NCBI GenBank assembly: GCA_023384675.1
Contig: JAHDVK010000021.1
Coordinates: 1 to 64,000 of the forward strand
Length of the DNA stretch: 64,000 bases
Source: Bryobacteraceae bacterium
GTDB taxonomy: Bacteria > Acidobacteriota > Terriglobia > Bryobacterales > Bryobacteraceae
Reading direction: 5' to 3'
Position 1 is the first letter of the stretch. Every line of letters starts with the position of its first letter. The notes beneath the pieces were generated by a model, which worked only from the letters and a program-made list of their open reading frames with translations, made no database searches and was not told the DNA's origin. Made by a program: the position numbers and the translations under genes. This document shows, piece after piece, positions 58,441 through 64,000 of the stretch.

Positions 58441-58838
58441 GCCTGACGTCGCGTGAACGGCTGATCGCCGCGGCCCGAGAGGCGCGCCTGCAGGCGTGCG
58501 CGCGCTATTCGGGGTTTCAAGTGGGCGCGGCGCTGGAGGATGCCGAGGGGCGCATCTTCGCGGGCGTCAATGTGGAGTCGTCGTCGTATGGCCTGACGTG
58601 CTGCGCGGAGCGGACGGCGCTGTTTACGGCGCTGACGCACGGCGCGCGGGAGTTCCGGGCGATCGCCGTGGCCACGGATACAGAGCGGCTGACACCGCCT
58701 TGCGGCGCGTGCCGGCAGGTGCTGTGGGATTATTGCGGCGACATAGAAGTGATCCTCGCGAATTTGTCGGGTGCGACCGAAATTCATTCCCTTGCTGAGT
58801 TACTACCCAATGCCTTTGATGATGAAAACCTTCGTTAG
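58437..58838 (+). CDS. cdd: Cytidine deaminase
   Basis: The enzyme deaminates cytidine and deoxycytidine to uridine forms, feeding the pyrimidine phosphorylase at the head of the operon. The 133-residue protein has the zinc site C56-A-E58 (LTCCAERTALF) and P-P-C89-G-A-C92. NVESSSYG and the RYSGFQVGAAL start are also present. It uses a GTG start overlapping the previous stop (GTGA). Length is that of the homotetrameric form. Confidence 0.95.
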   Translation: MSLTSRERLIAAAREARLQACARYSGFQVGAALEDAEGRIFAGVNVESSSYGLTCCAERTALFTALTHGAREFRAIAVATDTERLTPPCGACRQVLWDYCGDIEVILANLSGATEIHSLAELLPNAFDDENLR

Positions 58839-60210
58839 CCTTGTTCTGCTTTGTGCGGGGGCCGCGCAGGCGCAGGAATCCGCCGATTTGATCGTGTCCG
58901 CGGCGCAGGTGGTCACGATGGATGCGAAGAGGCGCGTGATCGACAATGGCGCGGTGGCGGTGCGCGGAGGCCGCATTCTGGCGGTGGGCCCGCGCGCGGA
59001 GATCGATAAGGCTTATAAGGCGAAGCAGCGGATCGATCAGCCGGAGGCGCTGATTGCGCCGGGGCTGGTGAATACGCATACGCACGCGGCGATGAGCCTG
59101 TTGCGGGGTTTGGCCGACGATAAGCCGCTGCAGGAGTGGCTTGAGAAGTACATCTTCCCGGCCGAGGCGAAGAACGTGACGCCGGAGTTCGTGCGCTGGG
59201 GCACGCGGCTGGCGATGCTCGAAATGATGCTGTCGGGGACGACGACGTACACCGACATGTATTACTTCGAGGACGAAGTGGCGCAGGCGACCAAGGAAGC
59301 GGGCATGCGCGGGGTGTTGGGACAGACGATCATCGGCTTCCCCGCCCCGGACTACAAGACCCCGCAGGAGGCGCTGGCCGCGACGGAGAAGTTCATCGCG
59401 AAGTGGAAGAACGATCCGCTGATTACGCCGGCGGTGGCTCCGCATGCGGTGTACACGAATGAGGAGGCGACGTTGCGCGCGGCGCGGGAATTGGCTGATA
59501 AGCATGGCGTGCCGCTGTTGATTCATGTGTCGGAGACGCAGCTCGAGAACACGTCGACGCACGCGAAGACGGGGTCGTCGCCGACGTTTTATCTGTCGAG
59601 GATCGGCGGCATCGCGAAGCGGACGGTGTTCGCGCACGGCGTGTGGATGGGCGTGCGCGACCGGCAGACGGCGCGTCAGTTCAATGTGGGCGTGGCGCAT
59701 TGCCCCTCGTCGAACATGAAGATGGCGAGCGGCGTGCTGCCGGTACTGGAGTTTTTGCGCTTCGGCATACCGGTAGGGCTGGGGCCGGACGGGCCGGCGG
59801 GGTCGAACAACGACTTCAATATGTTCGAGGAGATGGATCTGGCGGCGAAGCTGGCCAAGTCAATGAACTTCGATCCGCAGGCGCTGCCGGCGGCGACGGT
59901 CGTCGAGATGGCAACGATCATGGGAGCGCGGGTGCTGGGCATGGAGGAGCAGATCGGTTCGCTGGAGGCGGGCAAGCGCGCGGATCTGATCACGGTTTCG
60001 CTGGCCGAGCCGCATGCGTTTCCGCGGCACGATCCGTATTCGATGCTGGTGTATTCGTTGAAGGGGAGCGATGTGCGCGATGTGGTGATCGAGGGGCGCG
60101 TGACCGTTCGCGACCGGAAACCGCTCACGCTGAACCGGGCGGAGATTCTGGCGAAGGCCGCGGAGTTGCGCGCGAAAGTGGATGCTTCGCTGAGGGAGGG
60201 CAAGCCATGA
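58810..60210 (+). CDS. mtaD: Exported amidohydrolase, S-adenosylhomocysteine/methylthioadenosine deaminase-like
   Basis: The 466-residue protein belongs to the TrzN/MtaD amidohydrolases, which deaminate adenine-type nucleosides or related amines with one metal. It has the H-x-H site GLVNTHTHAAMSLLRG, HAVYTN, LLIHVSETQLE, FAHGVWM and LGPDGPAGSNNDFNMF. A clear signal peptide (MMKTFVSLVLLCAGAAQAQE) is unusual because family enzymes are cytoplasmic. Starts at 58810, 58819 and 58822 are all possible, all within the cdd end. Its position after the salvage operon supports a nucleoside-related substrate in the periplasm, by inference. Confidence 0.85.
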   Translation: MPLMMKTFVSLVLLCAGAAQAQESADLIVSAAQVVTMDAKRRVIDNGAVAVRGGRILAVGPRAEIDKAYKAKQRIDQPEALIAPGLVNTHTHAAMSLLRGLADDKPLQEWLEKYIFPAEAKNVTPEFVRWGTRLAMLEMMLSGTTTYTDMYYFEDEVAQATKEAGMRGVLGQTIIGFPAPDYKTPQEALAATEKFIAKWKNDPLITPAVAPHAVYTNEEATLRAARELADKHGVPLLIHVSETQLENTSTHAKTGSSPTFYLSRIGGIAKRTVFAHGVWMGVRDRQTARQFNVGVAHCPSSNMKMASGVLPVLEFLRFGIPVGLGPDGPAGSNNDFNMFEEMDLAAKLAKSMNFDPQALPAATVVEMATIMGARVLGMEEQIGSLEAGKRADLITVSLAEPHAFPRHDPYSMLVYSLKGSDVRDVVIEGRVTVRDRKPLTLNRAEILAKAAELRAKVDASLREGKP

Positions 60211-61235
60211 AGGCCGTTCAGATCCGCGAGCACGGCGGGCCGGAGGTGCTGGAGGCTGTTGATATCAGCGAGCCTGCGCCGCGGCCGGACGAGGCGTTGA
60301 TCCGGGTGAGGGCGTGCGCGCTGAATCACCTGGATTTGTGGGTGAGGCAGGGGATTCCGGGGGTGCAGTTCGCGTTTCCGCACGTGTTGGGGTCGGATAT
60401 CGCGGGCGACGTGGTAGCGGTGGGCGAGTTGTGCCGGCGGGTGCGTCCGGGGATGCGGGTGCTGCTGGCGCCGGGGTTGAGTTGCCGGCAGTGTCTTCGT
60501 TGTTACGAAGGCCGTGATAACGAATGCCGTGAGTACAAGTTATTCGGAGCGGGCGTGGCGGGCGGGTACCGGGAATTGATGGCCGTGCCCGAGTATGCGG
60601 TGGTTCCGATTCCGGAGGCGCTGGGCTACGTGGAAGCCGCGGCGGCGCCGCTGGTGTTTCTGACGGCTTGGCACATGCTGTTCGCGCGTGCGGGGCTGAA
60701 GCCGGGCGAGGAAGTGGTGGTGGTCGCGGCATCGAGCGGCGTGGGGATGGCGGCGGTGCAGATCGCGAAGCTGTTTCACTGCCGGGTGGTGGCGACAGCG
60801 GGCGGCGAGGAGAAAATGGCGAAGGCACGGGCGCTGGGCGCCGATGTGGTGGTGGATCATTACCGCGAGGATCTGGGGCAGGAGTTGCGGAAAGCCACAT
60901 CGCGGCGGGGCGCCGATGTGGTGATCGAACATGTGGGCGAAGCGACGTGGAAGGCGAGCACGTCGGCGCTGGCGCCTTCGGGGCGTCTGGTGACGTGCGG
61001 GGCCACGACGGGTCACGATGTGGGCGTGGACCTGCGTTTCCTGTTCGCGAAGCAGCAGTCGCTGCTGGGTTCCTACATGGGCACGCTGGCGGAACTGCAC
61101 CACGTGTTGCGCTACGTGTTCGAGGGGAAGTTGAAGCCGGTGGTGGATTCGACGTTCCCGCTCGGCGAGGCGCGCGCCGCGCATGAGCGGCTCGAGGCGC
61201 GGCGGCAGTTCGGCAAGATTGTGTTGGAAGTCTAG
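60207..61235 (+). CDS. Zinc-type alcohol dehydrogenase / quinone oxidoreductase family protein
   Basis: The 342-residue medium-chain dehydrogenase has HVLGSDIAGDVVAVGE and LNHLDLWVRQG. Structural-zinc cysteines occur in LSCRQCLRCYEGRDNEC (C-x2-C-x2-C-x7-C), and the NAD(P) loop is VVAASSGVGMAAVQIAK. VIEHVGEATW, typical of the zinc-containing QOR-like branch, is also present. GGGAGGG precedes the ATG, which overlaps the amidohydrolase stop. The substrate is unknown. Its end overlaps the convergent Gfo/Idh/MocA gene by 4 bp. Confidence 0.87.
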   Translation: MKAVQIREHGGPEVLEAVDISEPAPRPDEALIRVRACALNHLDLWVRQGIPGVQFAFPHVLGSDIAGDVVAVGELCRRVRPGMRVLLAPGLSCRQCLRCYEGRDNECREYKLFGAGVAGGYRELMAVPEYAVVPIPEALGYVEAAAAPLVFLTAWHMLFARAGLKPGEEVVVVAASSGVGMAAVQIAKLFHCRVVATAGGEEKMAKARALGADVVVDHYREDLGQELRKATSRRGADVVIEHVGEATWKASTSALAPSGRLVTCGATTGHDVGVDLRFLFAKQQSLLGSYMGTLAELHHVLRYVFEGKLKPVVDSTFPLGEARAAHERLEARRQFGKIVLEV

Positions 61236-62359
61236 ATATTCACGCCGAGATCCACCCAGCGCATGACTCGCTTGTGGTAGATCGATTCGCGGCCGAGAAT
61301 CGCGGTGAGAGCGCCGATGGCGCCTTCTTCGATACCGGCGGGCGCTTTGCCTTTGCCGCGGATCTGGTCGAGGAATGCCTTGACGTGCTTCTCGTTCATG
61401 TTCTCGGCCGGGTCGGGTTTCACGGCGGCCTGGATCGGTTCGGCGCCGCGGGCTTCGGGGTAGAAGAGGCAGGAGTCGCAGTCGAGCGCGCCCTTGGTGC
61501 CGTAGATGTAGGTGTAGGCGCCGCCGCCGGGCAGACCCGCCGGATGGAAGAACACGTTCGTGTAGCTCACCTTCACGCCGTTGGCGTATTCGTAGGAGAG
61601 CGTGTAGCCGTCCATGCTGGTGCGGCCCGGCGGCTGATTCTTCCACTTGAGGACGCCGCCGAAGCCGGAAGCGAGAGCGGGGCGGGAGCCGATGAGCCAG
61701 TTGATCTGATCGAGGTTGTGGACGGACTGTTCCACCAGAACGTCGCCGGAGCGCTTGGCGTTGAAGAACCAATCTGAAGAGCCGCCTTCGTGGTTCAGGT
61801 CGTTGGAGGAGTGGCGCTGGGCCTTCACCATCATGACTTCGCCGACGAGTCCTTCGCGGATCTTTTCGGCGAGCGCCGCGCGGTAGGTGAGCGAGCGCAT
61901 CTGCTGGCCGGTGACGAAGACCTTGCTGGATTTGCGCGCGGCCTCGAGGAGGCGGCCGATTTCAGCGGGCTGGATGCCGATGGGTTTTTCGCAATAGACG
62001 TGCTTGCCGGCTTCGAGGGCAGCGATGGACATCTCGACGTGGAGGTCGCAGGGCGTGGCGATGTAAACGGCGTCCACGTCGGGCATGGCGAGCAGTTCCT
62101 TCCACTCGCGCACGGTCTTGGGTTTGTCGCGCGCGGCGAGAGTGGCGGCCTTGTCGAGGCGGTCGGCTTTGATGTCGCAGACGGCCATCACTTTGGCGGA
62201 AGGCGCGGCGAGTGTCGAACGAAGCAGTGAGCCGCCGCGCCCGCCCGTGCCGATGAAGGCGGTGCGGATTTCGCTTTCCTGTGCGTGGACCCGGGAGGCA
62301 GCGGCGGCGGCGAGCGAGCCCAGAAAGACATATCGTCTCGAGACGGTTGGGAATGACAT
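61232..62359 (-). CDS. Exported Gfo/Idh/MocA-family oxidoreductase
   Basis: These NAD(P)-dependent enzymes oxidise sugars or sugar derivatives. The 375-residue protein has a Tat-type leader (VSRRYVFLGSLAAAAASRVHA) that would export it folded with its cofactor. The Rossmann start is RTAFIGTGGRGG. The catalytic EKP motif is in GKHVYCEKPIG, and VLVEQSVHNLDQINW is the C-domain signature. Such exported members are frequent in Planctomycetes and Acidobacteria and probably act on plant or microbial sugars in the periplasm. It is followed on the same strand by the M56 gene upstream. Confidence 0.88.
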   Translation of the reverse strand: MSFPTVSRRYVFLGSLAAAAASRVHAQESEIRTAFIGTGGRGGSLLRSTLAAPSAKVMAVCDIKADRLDKAATLAARDKPKTVREWKELLAMPDVDAVYIATPCDLHVEMSIAALEAGKHVYCEKPIGIQPAEIGRLLEAARKSSKVFVTGQQMRSLTYRAALAEKIREGLVGEVMMVKAQRHSSNDLNHEGGSSDWFFNAKRSGDVLVEQSVHNLDQINWLIGSRPALASGFGGVLKWKNQPPGRTSMDGYTLSYEYANGVKVSYTNVFFHPAGLPGGGAYTYIYGTKGALDCDSCLFYPEARGAEPIQAAVKPDPAENMNEKHVKAFLDQIRGKGKAPAGIEEGAIGALTAILGRESIYHKRVMRWVDLGVNI

Positions 62360-62371
62360 GCTGTCAAGCTA

Positions 62372-63988
62372 TCACTGACGGGCCTGCGATTTCAGCTTAT
62401 AGTCCGGCCCCTCGAAGCGGAAAGCCATTGTGCCGCCCGTCCCGCCGAAGTCGTGATAGCGCCAGATCTCGAAGGGATCGGGAGGCCCCGGACGGCTTTC
62501 GATTTCATCCGGCGGACCTAAACGGATGTAGAGCCGCCCGCGATCAGTCTCGGCGCCGCTTACACCCGCCTTGCTGAACTTCTCGTTGGCCAACTCGATG
62601 CGGCGCGCGCGCTCACGGCGCCGCCCTTCAAGGTCGTCAGAAACTTGCCTCGATCGTTCGACCGCGCGTTGCAGCGCCTGCATGACCATCGCCTCCTGCG
62701 ACTCGAGGTGGATTTCCTGGCGTTGGAGGTCGCGTACGGCACGCTCCAGTGCGCTCTTGGCCGCTTCGGTGTCCAGCTTCGACAGTTCGGAGCGGAGTTG
62801 TTCCACTGCCCGCCGCAGTTCTTCCTGGATCTTGCCTTTGTTCTGGCGCAGTTCGGCCAAGGTGCGTTCGACATCGCGCCGCACGTCCTCGGTCAGCACC
62901 CCCTCATCGAGGCGAGGTGGTGGAGGCGGGGGTGCGGGCGGCGCGGGCGGCGGTTGCTCCTGGTCCACATCCGCCGGTGGCGCGGGTGGCGGAGCCGGCG
63001 GGTCTAGCGCGGCGGGCGCAAGCGGCGGCGGAGGAGGCGGCGCTGCCTGCCACGCCATCGCCCACCACGGTCCGCCCATCAGCATCAGTGCGAGCACGGC
63101 CGCGGCTACCGGCGCCATGGGCGCGCTCCAACGCCATTTCACATCGCTTTCCACGCCCAACAGGCGCGCGATTCTTGCTTTCAATCCTGTTGCCGAAGCA
63201 GCCATAGCCAGCATGGGAGTCTCCTCTTCCACCTTCATCAACGCCTTGGAATACGCCACGCGGTCGCCGCAGACGCGCACCGCCCAATCGTCGCAGCATA
63301 GTTCGCGTTCTTCGCGAATCCGCCGCGAAACCCACCACACCGCCGGGTGATAAAACAGGACCGATTCCACCACGGTTTGCACCAGGTTCACCAGGTAATC
63401 CCGCCGCCGGATGTGCGCCAGCTCGTGCGCCAGCACCGCTTCGAACTCGGCCGGGGACAGGCGCGCGAGCGTCGCCGCCGGCACCACGATCACCGGGCGC
63501 AGCCAGCCGAAGACCTGCGGCGTGCGCGCGGCGGCGGATTCCATCAGTTCCACGACGCCTGTCATTTCCATCCGTTCCATCAACCGGCTCAACGGGTAGT
63601 CGAGCGGAATACCGGTGAGCGTGCGCCGCCGCGCGACATACCAGCCGCCGCAGGCGCGCAGCAGCAGCAGGGCTGCGCCCGAGGCCCACAGCGCGACGAG
63701 CCAGTCCATCGGCAAGGACGCGCCCGGCTCGGGGAGCGCCAGCAGCGCTTCCGCGGTCCGAGAACCCTTGTCGTTCACCCAGACGGCCGCGTTCCCCGCC
63801 CCGGCGCCCGCCAGCACGAGCGCCGTCGCCACCGGCGCCAGCGCCATCGCACCCAGCGCCGCGCACGCGGCCGCGTAGCGGAATTCCGGACCCTTCGCCC
63901 GCCAGGCCCGCAAGACAACCGCCAGCGCAAGACCAATCACCGCGCCCTGCCACAGGAAGTGAATCAAAGCCCAGCCCCAGGCGTTCAC
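62372..63988 (-). CDS. BlaR1/M56-type membrane metallopeptidase with coiled-coil and GWxTD-like tail
   Basis: The 538-residue protein has several N-terminal membrane helices. A cytoplasm-facing M56 peptidase follows, with H-E-L-A-H in FEAVLAHELAHIRRRDYLV (about 185-203) and the downstream E in ERELCCDDWA. Next comes a membrane helix near 300, a proline-rich linker (about 315-360), a long charged coiled coil (about 370-470) and a C-terminal domain. That domain reads YIRLGPPDEI...FEIWRYHDFGG, like GWxTD-domain ends found in Acidobacteria. Instead of the BlaR1 penicillin-binding sensor there is this tail, so the signal sensed must differ. The GTG at 63988 has AGGAGG 6 nt upstream. A BlaI repressor gene would be expected just outside the window. 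Confidence 0.85.
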   Translation of the reverse strand: MNAWGWALIHFLWQGAVIGLALAVVLRAWRAKGPEFRYAAACAALGAMALAPVATALVLAGAGAGNAAVWVNDKGSRTAEALLALPEPGASLPMDWLVALWASGAALLLLRACGGWYVARRRTLTGIPLDYPLSRLMERMEMTGVVELMESAAARTPQVFGWLRPVIVVPAATLARLSPAEFEAVLAHELAHIRRRDYLVNLVQTVVESVLFYHPAVWWVSRRIREERELCCDDWAVRVCGDRVAYSKALMKVEEETPMLAMAASATGLKARIARLLGVESDVKWRWSAPMAPVAAAVLALMLMGGPWWAMAWQAAPPPPPPLAPAALDPPAPPPAPPADVDQEQPPPAPPAPPPPPPRLDEGVLTEDVRRDVERTLAELRQNKGKIQEELRRAVEQLRSELSKLDTEAAKSALERAVRDLQRQEIHLESQEAMVMQALQRAVERSRQVSDDLEGRRRERARRIELANEKFSKAGVSGAETDRGRLYIRLGPPDEIESRPGPPDPFEIWRYHDFGGTGGTMAFRFEGPDYKLKSQARQ

Positions 63989-64000
63989 CGGCGGCCTCCT

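Overview
The window is GC-rich DNA that reads like the chromosome of an Acidobacteriota member, probably of the Solibacter/Bryobacter group. The clues are a VWA protein of the acidobacterial VWFA-related type, several secreted enzymes with Arg-Arg (Tat-like) leaders (DUF1080, sulfatase, Gfo/Idh/MocA, sugar isomerase), a M56 peptidase with a GWxTD-like tail, and very strong third-position GC. No tRNA, rRNA, insertion sequence, integrase or CRISPR array was recognised, so this looks like core chromosome rather than an island. The assignment is from gene content only.

Region 1 (1-9111) is part of a type VI secretion locus. tssK-tssL-tssM-tssB run leftwards and off the window edge. A divergent gene encodes a proline-rich, C-terminally membrane-anchored protein with ten copies of a P-G-[ED]-F-T-x-x-F motif. 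A second tssK paralogue is convergent with it. Region 2 (9222-27567) mixes secreted catabolic or surface proteins (DUF1080, Hyi-like isomerase, gamma-glutamyltransferase, FG-GAP repeat protein, sulfatase, YCF48-like propeller) with an unrecognised 678-residue protein, lexA, and the cluster acyl-CoA ligase - prmA - rhamnonate-dehydratase-like enzyme - GNAT.

Region 3 (27568-34821) starts with a decayed short-chain dehydrogenase. It continues with an Rrf2 regulator, clpP, a self-contained structured RNA unit with a 14-codon ORF, rpmE, an ECF sigma / membrane partner / LTxxQ-like operon, pcrA and a 52-residue basic protein overlapping the end of pcrA. The RNA unit (promoter 30115, terminator to about 30384) carries 16 nt complementary to the 16S rRNA 3' end, and is the most interesting signal in the window. 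Region 4 (34822-49727) holds an APC permease, a degenerate SpoIIE-type phosphatase, small membrane proteins, a D-threonine-aldolase-type enzyme, a CoA-binding protein, an M19 dipeptidase, a DUF1175 / alpha-2-macroglobulin / membrane protein / macrodomain operon and an MFS transporter. Two copies of a REP-like palindrome with compensatory stem changes lie at 34922 and 42096.

Region 5 (49667-63988) contains a leftward operon of thioesterase, bare PBP transpeptidase domain and SpoIID-metalloprotease fusion. It then has a MoaD-MoaE fusion, the VWA protein, an Hfq-like Sm protein, an inositol monophosphatase, a tight nucleoside-salvage operon (pdp-nupC-pnp-cdd) followed by an exported amidohydrolase and a quinone-oxidoreductase-type dehydrogenase, and finally a Gfo/Idh/MocA enzyme and a BlaR1-type peptidase. 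Stop/start overlaps of 1-4 bp are common, so many genes are probably translationally coupled.
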